A stretch of DNA of 64,000 bases from Morchella semilibera (Eukaryota > Ascomycota > Pezizomycetes > Pezizales > Morchellaceae): the NCBI GenBank assembly GCA_009192285.1, contig WBVU01000017.1, positions 310,001 through 374,000 on the forward strand. The letters run 5' to 3'. Under the pieces are notes generated by a model, which was given only the letters and a program-made list of their open reading frames with translations, ran no database searches and was not told the DNA's origin. Below, one piece after another: positions 9,980 through 21,895 of the stretch (the first letter of the stretch is position 1; each line of letters opens with the position of its first letter). The position numbers and the translations under genes are program-made.

Positions 9980-12900
9980 CTAATAATTTGATTGCTCAGT
10001 AGAGGTACGAGGGTTTTCTGTCTCTGCTGTCACAGGAGCATTCTCACTCGCTTTCACCCCGTTCAGCGCTGCAATCAACTTTTCCTTTGCGCCAGGTACA
10101 CTCAGGTCTTCTGGCATGTCTGGAAGGTTGTCCTCCCCCTTCATTGGCACTATATGACCAATATGGGAGCCACGTCTACTTGCCGGTAAAGTTGCAGGTA
10201 ATTGTGGCATTAAAGTGTCTTCTCCACCCTCTCTAAGAGCTGCAGTCGTTTGGACTTGTTGCGAACTTCTTCGGCTTATAAATCCTTGGTTAGACACTAG
10301 CCCAGATTCTGTATCTGACTCTGCCCCGGGTACTTTCCTTCTCAATCTATCCTCTGCTGTCATATTTTGCCATTCCGAGCCGAAAGTAATCACACTAGCT
10401 TTCTTCCCTATGGTTTGAATGATATGATGTAAGCAACCACAGATTATAAAATATATATTTCAAGATTGAGTCTCGCATACCATGAACTGTAAAACTTCCA
10501 GATCCACGAGCAAGTCCCTCAGAGTCTCCAGGATATTTCTCTCCGGGCTGTATTCCATCCTCACTCGAAACGTCCTTTGATTTACCTCTACGGTGCCCAA
10601 GGCTCTGAGTTTCCCTGAGAGTTCTGTGTAGACTCTTCCGGATCTTTGGTCTTCCAGACTCCTTATCCTTGCCTTTGCTCTTTTCCTTCTTTTTCTTTTC
10701 ATCTTTCTCCTCATCTTTGTCTGCATCTGCATCTCCGCCAAAGCTAGATACGGAAGGTGAACGATAGCTACGTCCAGTGTCGATGCTAGCATGATCATTA
10801 CTAGTGGGTGCAGCGTCTGTCCGTGGGTTCCCTAGCGATGAAACCGACGGCGTCCGAGGTAAGTTCGAAGAGAATGAAGTCCTGTCGTTCTGTTCAGTGT
10901 CTCTCCGAGGGAACTCCCATGCTGTAGATGTATTTTTAGTGCTAGATGCATTAGAGATAACATGAGTAATGTCCTCCCCAATTGAAGCTGTGGCCTTTGG
11001 TGGTGTAAACATTGCTTGAGTGGGGGTTGGCGCACCAGATGTTGGCGGTGTAGCTTCGCGTATTGATCCGGCGGGTGAGTTCTGAGCACTTGCACTGGGC
11101 GTATTAATCTCAAGATTCCTCTTCTTTTGTTCTTTGGCCGACTTCCGCTCCTCTTCCATATCCATCGCCAGAATATCACGATGGCATCTCAACTTCCACA
11201 TCTCCATTCTAACCCATTGCAGCTTTGCAGCCAACGACCCGGCAGCTAACACTGCTTGCTCTCTTGTTTTAGGTTGAATTGGTGTAAGGATAGAAAGATG
11301 TCTAGCATTCCTTAAAAGTGTTTGCAATTGACGATTTGTAGTCGCCAACTTTTCCTCCGAATCAGTGATTTTGAGATCAATTACCTCTCGTCGGGCAGCT
11401 GAGATCTCCGCCGCCAATTTGGTGTCTATCCCTCCTCTGAGAATGGAAACTTCTCCAGAGGGTGTTTGAACAAAGTGGGCAGATGTTGGTGTATCGGGAA
11501 CCCCATCAGCTCTCCTAATCGCTCTTGTTCTCTGGCCCTCATAATTTCCACCAATAACACCTCTCATCCTGATACCTGCTGTTCTGAAAGTTGCCGCATA
11601 ATTCAGCTTCGCTAACCAGTCATTCATCTCTGCCTCGGAATCCGCAATGAAATACTCCTGCATGCCACCATGCCTAATGAAAGCAAATGCGTGCTTGTGT
11701 TTTTTGTATGTCTTATCCAACAAGGCCACCGCATCATCCGTTGATATCTGCGCGTCAGGTTTAAATTGTTCAAGTGGTGGCTTGAAAATTACCGGGGTCC
11801 CAGTGTTGTGCTTATGATGCGACTCATATTGAGTCATTAAATTTTTGACCCAACTAACATTTCGGAAGAAATAAAGCTGTGAGCCTGTCAGAATAACCCC
11901 CCACTCGTGCCATGGGCTCCTTGTTTTCTTCTTTTTCATCTCTTTTCTCCATAAAACCCCAACTTTCGTCACTTTGATCTCCACTACTCCAGGATCAGCA
12001 CCTTCCGGGTTCTCTGTGGTTGATGGCGACAAAAATGCGTCAGGTCGTGAGCGTACAGACATGATCTGCAAGACCCCTGAGCGAAAGAATGCCCTGTGTA
12101 ACGAACTCATCTCCAGGCGCGATGCTGTTCCAGTGTAACTATATGGATCTTCAATCTGTACCACATCTTTCAAGCTCGGCCGTAAAATATCTAGTTGATT
12201 ATCAATGATTAAAGTGTAAGGATCGACAGGTTCCTTGAGTCGCTTTCCATCCTGGTTTCCCCTATTGAATATCCCCCGCTTTGGCCTGTGCGGCACAATT
12301 TTCTCCCCATTTATATCAAACTCATCCTCCATTCTGATAAAGGGTGTATATGTGATGTTGTGATAGAAACATTCTAGAATATCGCTGGATATGCCCTCAT
12401 TTGATATTGCCTGTGAGGTATTCTTGATGTAATCCTGCTTCTGCATTTTTCGCTTGTTATTTTTGTTGAAGAAATCGGTATGTAACATTATCAGTGAGAA
12501 TGCAACGTAATAGGCTTGGTCTGCATGTTATGAGGACTCAGTTCTGCAGATAAAAACGGGGGTTACGGGGATTAGCGTTAAATCTCACCAGAATCTTGAT
12601 ATATAAAGGGATTGCATTCGTGATATCTATCCGCAAAAGCTTGAAGAACGCGGTCTATTTGTTGGGTTTCTGAAGGAAGTTCGACCTCCATGAGCAATTT
12701 CCTATCTTCAATTAGCTCCTATTTGTTTCAATTCCATGCTTCTAGCTTACCTCAGCGCCATATCCATGGGGGTAGATGAAAAATCAAATGTCCCCATGTA
12801 ACTCTTTAACACCGCAGAATGAAACACATCCCCACTCCTTGCAAGCAGAGATGCTACTACACTCTTACTAAGCGCTTCAAATAGCTTGGAAAGATACATC

Positions 12901-14189
12901 TGCGGAGTATCCTCGTCATTTCTCTCTGGAATGGTAACAATTTCCTGCGAAACAGCCAGTGATGTTGGACCAGGACTATATGGTTGAGGCGACACATTCC
13001 TACTGATTGCATTCCCAAATATTGGTTCACTATCCCTTCGTATCCGCCCAAACATTCCACTAAAGCTTCTCCTCCCAATACTTCCATGCCCTTCCACTCG
13101 ATCCAATGATGACATTGTTGAACTGCGATCACGTTTGGTTATCTTTGTCGGGGTGAGCGACGTAGGACTCGACTGAACTGAGCGGGTTGAAGCAGTTGAA
13201 TTTGAGCGTAGGACACGCGGCCCGCCAGGACCCGCAAAATTGAGGCCAGATGCTGCCAGCATGTGAGATGCGAATTGATGGTCACGTGAGCCGCTCCTTG
13301 TAGGAGATGGATGGCCATTTGACATCATAGACATTGGGCGCCCCATAGGAGTAAGATCTGTATCAGACACTGATGGTCTAGGTCCTCCATGTCCTACCTT
13401 TGATGGGAGCGGAAATAAACTAGTTTCTTTCTTTTTACGGCGGGGAAGCCTAAAGAACGTGGTTGTGGTTGTTGTGGTCTGTGTAGTAGTAGTCGTGATG
13501 TAGTGATCAGTGGAGCTGGCAGTTGAACGGGAAGACTCCGATAAGCGAGGCGGGGGCAGTGGTAAAGATGACATCTGGTCGTCATAAGCTGGTGGCTCGT
13601 GTATCGTAGACCCTGTAGGGTTAGTTCGTGGGCGTTCTGGTTCATCAAACGTGACCCGGCTGGTTCTCATACTAGAACCTGTCCGTGATGTGCTTCCATC
13701 CCGCCGTCTGTTCTTCGAGAATGAGCTTCGCTGCGATGACTCTTCGGACGAGAGAGCAGCTGGGCTGCTAGAGGGTTTGCTATCTAGAGTCTTTTGCCGC
13801 CATAATCTCATGGTGCTTTGCCTTCTCGGAGGGGCAAAATCGTTTGTGGGAGCTGTAGTAATAATAGAGGGGGTAAGTGTTAGAGCATCAGGTGTAGTAG
13901 GGACGGGTGGTGGATTTGAATCTCTAGCCTTCTGCCCTATCGCGGAGTCCGAAGCATGCCGGAACCGCATTAGACTAAAGCGAGGGTTTGGTTTTGCAAC
14001 ATGGCTTTCTGTGTACGAAGTGGTAATTTGGGGTATATCTGGATTTGGTGAAGGAGGCCTCCGAGAGATCTGTTCACTTGAGCGGGCAAATGTAAGGCTT
14101 CTCGTGGCCTCTAGATTTCTCGATTGCTCCAAGCTCTGTCGCAGTCGAAGGTCCGTCTCACTGCGTCTACCATTGTTCCGTTTGAACAT
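9980..14189 (-). CDS. Sec7-PH domain guanine-nucleotide exchange factor for ARF GTPases
   Basis: Four exons on the minus strand: 14189-12751, 12701-12589, 12520-10481 and 10407-9980, in phase to 1339 residues. Residues 1 to about 410 are Ser/Thr/Pro-rich and look disordered. A Sec7 domain spans roughly residues 425-560. Its hallmark, VELPSETQQIDRVLQAFADR, keeps the glutamate of the catalytic finger (family consensus FRLPGEAQKIDR), and YYVAFSLIMLHTDFFN follows. A PH domain (about residues 660-830) begins near FRSGVLQIMSV and ends near AEMNDWLAKLNYA. The C-terminal part is again low complexity, with a Lys/Asp/Glu-rich stretch. The Sec7-then-PH order resembles EFA6/PSD in animals and Syt1/Yel1-like proteins in fungi, which load GTP onto ARF at membranes. 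Which ARF it serves cannot be read from the sequence. Confidence 0.88.
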
Positions 14190-17100
14190 AATTTATGGTT
14201 TATGCAAAATGCGTGGAAAGGCAGGCCTGTTATCTGGTGTGTGGAATATGCACTGGAAGAGAACTGCTCGCTCGCTGGAAGAAAAAAGAATGAAAAAAAG
14301 AGAGGAAATAGGTATAGAGCCTAAAGAAAACGATAGTGGGATGTTAACTGGTGTTGGAGGAATGCAACATTGTTTTTTTGCGATGAGAAAAAACGTGCAA
14401 ATGAGTACGGAGGAGCTGAAGGGAAAAACTCGAATCAAGGATGAGGGGTGGAAGGACCAGACTGCGAGGGCTGAGGGGGGAGGGGCTGTTGCTGGCTGCT
14501 GAGTAACTCGGTGGTAGCAGGACCTCGAAAAGACCGGCTCTAGGGAGTAATAATAACGGCAGCAATATCTACTACCATGCGGGTGGGTTTGTGTTGTGTA
14601 TGTGATGGGTGTGCGTGATGGAGGGGAAACAACTGCGTGAGAGGATGTACCGTGTGTATGTACGTGTGAATATTCTTGGGAACTGTGTTTCTGAAGGAAC
14701 AGGAGCTGAATAGTATGTGAGTGAGTAAGTGAGTATGCAAATGCAAGACTCGTAGGGTTTCGGGGGGGCTAATTGACTGGATCTCGATGTGTGGAGAGGC
14801 TTGAGCAGCGGCGGATATGGGGATGCCAGTGTGTGGTCTACGGAATGCTTGTAATTGGTGGTCAGCTTCTGTCAGACACACTACCTACCACGAAGTGATA
14901 TCTCCTGTGAGATGAGGGAAGTCGGAGACCAGAAAAGAAAGCCCGCTATGTGCATGGCATGGCAAGCATGGGGCAGCACACTCGTTGCGTACTAGCTACC
15001 TGCACGAAGCTGCTGTAAAAGTGCTTCCCGAATTCTCATGCTTGCAGGTTTGTGTAACCTGGTTGGTGAGTGCCTCAGAGTCCTGAGCCACGCGGCCAGA
15101 CAAACATATTGTCAACCGCACAGACCGACGACATCGTCCCAGTCCACCGGGACCTTGAAACATTACATCTCCTGTCACCTACTGCAAGCAATGAATAATT
15201 CCTCCTGTCCGCGCTGGTTTCTGCCCCCTCCTAAAACGAATTCACATCGACTTTGAGGCGGTAGAGCACGAATACTCAGGACCCGATCGCGTATCAGATC
15301 CTGTGTCTCTGTCGTGCAGGCAGATCCTGGAGTGCCGTAGCACATATCACTCCTAAACCCAGTCGCGCGCTATGTACCGACCCCGAAACGGTTCTCGGAT
15401 ATTGTCTTCGGAATTCCTAGTGTGCATAGGTGTCAAAGCCTCATGTTATAGAAAGCACTCTTACGCAAAAATAACCTACCATCAAATTATTATTGAATCC
15501 CTGACAGACCTCATATATTTATATAATTAGGCTTAGAGATTTAAATCTTCAACAAACTCGATCAACCCCAACAGTCTAGTTATTCTCTAAATGTCATGGA
15601 CGCAGAAGAGTTTCTTGCTAATATGTATTATATACTTAGGTGAACATACTCCCTACAAGTATGCTCTATCATCCTGTATTCGGATTCCCTTGGCCTATTC
15701 TCTTACCCACTGACCACAACAGATAAATAAGCTCCGGCAAGATCCCCTTACTTTCCAAAATTGACCCTATCGGCCGGTCTCTGAGCCTCACTCGTTTAGC
15801 TATTGATACTACATGTACGTTTAGTTGTAGTCGATCAACAAGCTAAAGATACAGTGGGTGACTAGTGATGATCCAACACATATTTCACCTACTTAGTGGA
15901 TCTTTGTGTATACCTATATAAAGTAGTGAGGTTTGGCTAGATCTGCATACATACCTTTTGCACTGACGGGCTCTAAGACATCAAAACTAAATTACAAGCG
16001 CCCTTACGCTAGCACGGAAACGGTATACTCTAAATTATTTTTTTAGACCTATGTACGATACAGTACGAATTAAGGGACCGGTGGATTTGACCTTGCGAAG
16101 CTCACCGCACATTGGCGGTAATCACGTGACTCAAGGAAATCATCCCAACATAATAGGCATCATAATTGATTCCCTTCGGTCTGAGGTTCCAGTTGAACGC
16201 TTTGGCCAAGCGTTGTGACGCACGGGCGGATTTATGACAACCAGTGTGGCATACTGGAAAATTCATGTTGCGCCTAGAATGCTTCTCAACTAATGATAGA
16301 TACGAGAGTACTGAGGCTACGCCCGTTGAATAAGTCCTATTTCCGATTGCCAACCTACCTACAACCCTCCTCCCATATGATTGGCAAATCCAGCAGAGAG
16401 AAAGTGATGTGAAAACGGACCCGGGATGCATGTGCGGGGTTCGCAACAAGACCGAGTCTCGCTGTTCACCCACTTCTACCGTTGCCAAGGCCGCCGGCGA
16501 TCGAGCTAGGAGTCAAAAGCAAGCCACCCCCCGGAATTTTGTGGTCAAATGGTCAAAGTATGCCTACGGTTGTTGAGCTTGACAACCCTAAGGGCTGGGA
16601 CGGGATAGCATACATGTATTTATTTTACATCTCTGTGAAGCAAAACATGTACTCCTCTACTTACAACGGTTTACAGTACCTTTCAGGTTACGTGAACATG
16701 TGTGTCATCTCAACGAGTATCATAGTGGATATTGTGGACCTAAGAGTAGAATACATGTACATGTAGAGTCGCTCACGGGTATGTGGCGACCACGGGTGCG
16801 TGGGAATTTTTACTTTTTTTCCTTCCACAGGACAGCTAAACTTATAAAAACAAGTAAATGCGAAATAGCGTATGAGGTTTGGGTAGTTCATGGTCTTGAA
16901 TTTGGTACTCACCATGTTGAGACAGAAAGATCCCCACGTACCCGTGGTCACCACATACCCGTAGTACTAACTCGTCACGACCCTGTCCTTTGTTGTCATA
17001 ATCAAGTGCTTGTCGGAATGGGAATTGGTTCTCAGGAAGATCTAGTCGGATCGCTGTAATCGGGGACCAAAATACGACAAAATAGAGTACCGTAACAATT

Positions 17101-17326
17101 CCTTTGTGCAGCTGGGCAGCAAGGACGAAATGTGGCACTACCAACATCGCCAACCTGCTGCGCCTTGTAACACTTATCTAACTGTTCCACCCCAATTTCA
17201 GTGGGATCGGGTTCTCCGCTACCTAAACTGCCACCTAGAATCGTTCATCCCATACTCATTTGACACTATCCCATCGTGTCTTTGCGCGCTGCCATCGTTC
17301 TCGCTCACCCCACAAGCTAGTGTTCC
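14190..17326. other. 3.1-kb gene-free region
   Basis: No supportable gene. Reading frames near 14190-14880 and 16100-16490 lack homology that I recognise and lie in the upstream region of the exchange-factor gene. The stretch contains four TACATGTA sites (15810, 16611, 16752 and 16758) and a short inverted-repeat element at 16775-16962. Confidence 0.45.
16775..16962. mobile_element. Small inverted-repeat element (MITE-like)
   Basis: The left arm (16775-16806) reads ACGGGTATGTGGCGACCACG and on into GGTGCGTGGG. The right arm, on the opposite strand from 16962, reads ACGGGTATGTGGTGACCACG and on into GGTACGTGGG. About 30 bases pair with two mismatches across a 188-bp unit. The interior shows no gene. 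No clear target-site duplication is visible. It could be a MITE or a large hairpin-forming sequence. Confidence 0.55.
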
Positions 17327-19085
17327 ATGCACTTCAACATAAACGTGCTCGCGTTGGCAGTGACAGCCGCAAGCTTGCTGCTGTCCAGTGCCGATGCTGC
17401 CATAATTCCTGACTCGGTGGTACGCCGCTCAACGGTTGCCGAGCCTACACCGAATGTCTTGATCCCGCAATCCAAACTGGCCGAAGATCACGATGACCGC
17501 TTGTGGACCACCAAGCTTCGTGATACTGTTGTAGGAAGGTTTTTTGGGGGGTCCACTCGTCATGGGGCGAGGCGGGAACAGCAGAAAAGATTGAGCCAGA
17601 CTTCTAAAATCATCTCCCAATATGATGGCGACGTAGTACTTAGGTTTAACTTGTCGTCGCCGGACGAGGCGAAAGCTCTCGCCGAGGCGTCCCATATTCT
17701 CTATCTGGATGTGTGGTCTACCACTAAGACTCACGCCGATATCAGAATGGCGGAAGACATGGTACGTCCTCGCTGATACTTCCTTTAAAATAATAGTTGG
17801 TATTGATGTCGCCGGAGCGGCTAGGTGCCCTCTTTACTTGGTCTTCTACCAAAATCCATGCAACACTCCCACTTCCGCCTAATGCATGATCTTGCTCGGA
17901 CGGCGCAAGATACCTATACTGGTGTTTCGAGTGTCTACTCTAAAGAAGACATGATGAGATCGGAAACTGAGAATCTCTTTTTCCAAAACTACCAACCACC
18001 ATCAGTGATCCTCCCATGGATGAAACTCCTTGAGTCTTTTTTCCCTGGCTTTGTTGAAGTGTTTTCTATTGGGAAGAGCTATGAAGGTCGTGATATTCAG
18101 GCACTGAGAGTAGGAACCAAAAATGTTGGTGGCGATAAAAAACTGACAATCATCGTCACCGGAGCCGCCCATGCCCGTGAATGGATTAGTGTTTCAACTG
18201 TATGCTATCTAGCATATTCACTTATTTCGGGGTACGGTAAGAAAGATGCAGGTATCAATACGATCGTTGATCACTTTAATTGGGTCTTCATTCCAACCCT
18301 CAATGTTGATGGTTATGCATACACTTGGGACGCCGACCGCTTGTGGAGGAAGAACCGCCAACCTACTGGACTGTCGTTTTGCAAAGGCATTGATCTTGAC
18401 AGAGCTTACAATTTCCATTTTGATGGATCACCTACATCGCAAGGGAATCCTTGCAGTGATAGTACGAAATCTTTGTCTTTATTTAGGAATACTCCCGTGT
18501 ACTAACACTTTTGTTTAGTGTTTCCTGGAACCAACCCGTTTGAAGCCACTGAAGCGAAGACTTTTGCCGATTTTGCGCGCAATTTATCCGCAGAGGGTAC
18601 TCCAGTAGTCGGTCTACTTGACTTTCATTCTTACTCTCAGCAAAGTAAGCTTCCTCAACCTGTCTTATCGGCCAGCTTTACTGATCCTGTCTTTAGTCCT
18701 CTATCCATACTCTTACTCTTGTGACAATATGCCACCCGATCTTGAAAACCTCGAAGAGCTTGGCTTTGGTCTTGCCAAAGCCATTCGCCAGCAATCCGGT
18801 GAGCACTATGAAGTGACATCTGCATGCGAGGGCACTGGTTTCACGGGTTTCCAAGGCGCTGGTGGTAGCATGATGGACTTCTTCTATGAAGACTACCGTG
18901 TCCCATATGCCTACCAAATCAAGCTGAGGGATACAGGCAGCTATGGGTTCTTGCTTCCGAAGGAAAACATCATTCCTGCGGGGGAGGAGAGCTTGGCTGC
19001 TCTGAAACACTTCGGGAAATTTATTCTCGATGATGGATCTCCTGTCGAAAGGCAGGAAGAGAGACAGGAGAAGGAACTCAGATAG
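17327..19085 (+). CDS. ECM14: ECM14-like M14 metallocarboxypeptidase, catalytically inactive type
   Basis: Four exons: 17327-17761, 17825-18461, 18519-18644 and 18697-19085, in phase to 528 residues. It has a signal peptide ([20 protein letters not shown]), then a propeptide-like region, then the M14 carboxypeptidase fold. [12 protein letters not shown] carries the HxxE zinc ligands, and [11 protein letters not shown] and DLHSYSQQ-type LDFHSYSQQ blocks follow. Near the C-terminus the sequence reads [16 protein letters not shown], where active M14A enzymes have the general-base Glu (E270, as in FELRDTG). Here that residue is Lys, exactly as in the fungal ECM14 family. The protein is therefore probably a secreted or vacuolar pseudo-peptidase linked to cell-wall organisation. 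The gene is convergent with DHFR. Confidence 0.9.
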
Positions 19086-19598
19086 ATTGATATGTGATGC
19101 GTCGCCCAATCTCCCCCCCCCCCCTCCTTTCCTCCCTTTTTCCTCCTTATCTGTCTCATTCTGCTTTGATGACTTTGTTTATGGCCAATCATTGTTTATT
19201 GGCGGCAAAATTGCTGAAGTCCCAACTTTTCACTTCCTTTTTATTCGTGTAGGGCATAGGGTTTCTTGTTTCTTATTTTTCCTTTTTGTTTTTTTCGGCG
19301 TGGCATTGAATATTGGGTGAGTGGATATTGTGGTTCTTAACTATGGAGCGGGAGGGAGGGGGGTATTATCTGTTATCTATCTTTCCTCTTGGGTGTTTTG
19401 GTGTGAGAATTGGGGTTGAATCTTCTACGCAAGAATGGGCTGGGACAAAATTGTTAGCGGTACTGGTTACAGTAGTTTAGTGATATCTAGGTTGATTTGT
19501 GTCAAATAGTGCTCACAAAGTTTTTCATCTAATGAGAAAAATTGTTTGAATGGTCGATTGGTATTAAGATTTCCAGTCACCAAGTACATAGTGCGCTC
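19086..19598. other. Convergent intergenic region
   Basis: The 3' flanks of two convergent genes. A C10 run lies near 19112 within a pyrimidine-rich tract, with a T-rich tract near 19260-19300. No gene was found. Confidence 0.4.
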
Positions 19599-20228
19599 TT
19601 ACTGGCCCTTCTCATAGAGTTCAAACTCATATGATACCCCTTCTTCCTGCATAATCTGCGGAACATGCTCGTTAACAAACTTTGATAGCTCCTCATGCGT
19701 TCTCTTTGTCCATCCGTTCACCGGGTCCTTGATGTCCACCGGAAAAAACGTATCCACATCATACTCTTTGTCGATGCTAGTCATGAGGATACTTGTGGTT
19801 CCAGGGTACTTCATAGCCGCATCATAAAGCTGTGCGCCCCCAATGACAAAGACCCTCCCTACCTCCCCACTATCCCCGGACTTCAACCTCTCCAGCGCAT
19901 CGTCCAACGATCTCGCCCACACCACTCCATCCTCTCCCACAGAGATATCCGTGGTCCGTGACACAATAACATTGATCCTGTCCGGCAACGGCCTAAACTT
20001 CACCGGGATTGAGTCCCATGTTTTGCGCCCCATAATGACTGCGTTCTTTTTGTTTGGGGCCTCAGGAACGAGCCGTTTGGTGACGCGGGCAAAGTATGAC
20101 AGCTCTTTCCGGAGGCGCCATGGAAGGCCGCCGGACTTTCCAATACCGAGAGCGTTTGTGGCAGCGACGACTATAGTAAGCGGGGTTTGAGGCATGGTCG
20201 TTGTCGTGGTTGTGGGGTTTGAAGTCAT
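19599..20228 (-). CDS. DFR1: Dihydrofolate reductase
   Basis: A single exon of 209 residues, normal for fungal DHFR. After a Thr-rich tag, the fold starts with LTIVVAATNALGIGKSGGLP, followed by WRLRKELSYF, which contains the catalytic acidic residue. NAVIMGRKTWDSIP is the NADPH-binding block, RPLPDRINVIVSR follows, and VFVIGGAQLY is the second glycine pair. The enzyme reduces dihydrofolate to tetrahydrofolate with NADPH, supplying one-carbon units for thymidylate and purines; it is cytosolic. A second in-frame ATG at codon 12 (MPQTPLTIVV) would also give a complete domain. MED22 follows upstream on the same strand. Confidence 0.97.
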   Translation of the reverse strand: MTSNPTTTTTTMPQTPLTIVVAATNALGIGKSGGLPWRLRKELSYFARVTKRLVPEAPNKKNAVIMGRKTWDSIPVKFRPLPDRINVIVSRTTDISVGEDGVVWARSLDDALERLKSGDSGEVGRVFVIGGAQLYDAAMKYPGTTSILMTSIDKEYDVDTFFPVDIKDPVNGWTKRTHEELSKFVNEHVPQIMQEEGVSYEFELYEKGQ

Positions 20229-20927
20229 GATGGGGGAGTGCGTTGTGACAAGGGTTGGGTTGTGATGCCTAGGTATCTGCTAGCAGGAGGGCCAGATATA
20301 CTCACTGCGACTGTTGGCAAACGTTTGCTAGTGATCAGGGATCAATAGGTTAAGCACGTTTGTTTCCCCCAATTTTAATTATGTATTCTCATTGTCACCG
20401 CATGATATATTTTGGTTTACTTACTTACATGTACTTGTTAGTTTTTCTTATGAAGCCGCATAATCTATTGACAAATTTAGATAATACCTAACGTCCACTC
20501 TAGATCTCTATGGGGGTAAAGTGATGTTAAATTAGGTTGAGGCCCCGCCGTACTGGCCTTGCTATCTAGAATACCAAAGAGCTTTATTGGGTAGACTTAG
20601 CCTTAATTCGTTGAAACCCATCTTCGAACTTATTGCGGTTTTATATCCAAGCATGTAATTTGTGATGGTTTTGAGACTAAATGAATCTCATCGGGCAAAG
20701 GCCCAAGGGCCGTCCATTACACGCAGAGTGCCATTCAAACGTATATCACTAGCCAAGGATTGATGTTTCATTTAGGTAAGTAGGTCCGCATTACGAATAA
20801 AAACCACGCTCAGATGCTATCACTAAACGAAGATACTCAAAGGACAAAACTCCATACATATAATACACTTAAGCTATCTGAGCATTCTCCAGGGCTATAG
20901 GGACCATCCTGGAGCTCATAACCAGAG
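20229..20927. other. Gene-free region between DHFR and MED22
   Basis: About 700 AT-rich bases upstream of DHFR and downstream of MED22. One TACATGTA lies at 20426. I see no gene or repeat family. Confidence 0.4.
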
Positions 20928-21397
20928 CTATGAGCTCGACCTCGGCTTACTCGCAAGCTTCTGTAGTGCCTCTCCTACCTGCTTCGCATTCTCGTCGGTC
21001 GCCGGATCAACCACACCAAGCTCCGAGCCCAGTTGCCCAAATAACCATGCCTCTTTTAACGATCTGGTTAAAGACAGCAAGTCCTCTGCTGCCCGAATCA
21101 TAGCTGAGGCATGGCATTCGATTTGGTATGTTTCCGCTGCGGTTATTTCGCGGCCTTTGCCTTCGACCTAATTCGACGGGTTGGGCAGACTCAGTACGTG
21201 GTAATTGTCGTGAAAAATGGGTGTTACTTACAGGCGCCAGTTGAGATATGTTTTCAAACCGTTTGAGGAGGGTGTCTAGGTTGTGATTGACTCGGCCTGT
21301 GGTTACTCTTGTTAGCTCATTATACATCAACATTGTGTTTGAGCCTGGAGGCCATGCCTTGAAGTCCTGAGCGAACACCCAATGAAGGATCACTCAT
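20928..21397 (-). CDS. MED22: Mediator subunit 22 (Srb6-like)
   Basis: Three exons on the minus strand: 21397-21379 (19 nt), 21296-21232 and 21167-20928, giving 107 residues. The first intron has an AGCTAAC branch site 15 nt before its CAG. Splicing gives MSDPSLGRVNHNLDTLLKRF, then ENISQLAPVEGKGREI. The last exon holds AAETYQIECHASAMIRAAED, then LLSLTRSLKEAWLFGQLG, which is the characteristic fungal Med22 helical core. Med22 belongs to the head module of Mediator, which links activators to RNA polymerase II in the nucleus. The gene is small, multi-exon and starts with a micro-exon. The exon 3 family match is strong; the exact start is inferred from phase and splice sites. Confidence 0.85.
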
Positions 21398-21617
21398 GAC
21401 TGCAGATTTAGGCGAGTTAGAGGTTTCAAACAAAGGGTGTTGGTGGTGCTATGTATGTACGGGTATAATAGCTATGAGTTACATGTAGTTTAATCCACCT
21501 TGTAGTTACTTGAGGTTCGTAGACCCGCCAAGCATCCAGTCTTATCGGGTTCTTATCATCACTACATGTCACTCGAGCGGAAATCTATCCCTCAGGCTAT
21601 CATATGCTAACCCTCTA

Positions 21618-21774
21618 TCCCTTAGTCCGTCAATGCTGACCCCCCTATAATAGAGGAATTAAATTTGTATGGAAGATCTATTATTTGATAAGGGAGATAA
21701 CGGGATCTGTTAGTAAAGCCACATAAAATTTGCTTCTTCTTGGGGGGTCAGCATTTTACTGACAGACTAAGGGA
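21618..21774. mobile_element. MITE-like TIR element, copy 1
   Basis: The left end starts TCCCTTAGTCCGTCAATGCT at 21618. The right end reads, on the other strand, TCCCTTAGTCTGTCAGTAAA and then ATGCTGACC. TA flanks both ends (21616-21617 and 21775-21776). The element is 157 bp and non-coding. A related copy with the same ends and interior lies at 45109-45247. The TA flanks and short TIRs suit a Tc1/mariner-mobilised MITE. Confidence 0.7.
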
Positions 21775-21895
21775 TAATAGTGAGGTTAAATCTAAGATCT
21801 ATTATTTGATAAAAGAGATAACAAGAGTTGTTAGTAAAGACACACCAAATTTGCTTTTTTTTGGTGGGTCAGCACTCTCGTAACAGCTTAAGGGA
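21775..21895. repeat. Tandem extra right half of the MITE
   Basis: This stretch repeats the right half of the preceding element: GATCTATTATTTGATAA, GAGATAAC, GTTAGTAAAG, AAATTTGCTT, GGGTCAGCA. It ends in the same AGGGA followed by TA. The element is thus a composite with one left end and two right ends, by tandem duplication or nested insertion. Confidence 0.65.

Noticed and set aside
13651-14502. 283-codon plus-strand frame
   Set aside because: Antisense to the first exon and upstream region of the Sec7-PH gene; no recognisable motifs.
16102-16488. 128-codon minus-strand frame
   Set aside because: Opens on TTG, has no homology I recognise, and lies in AT-rich intergenic DNA.
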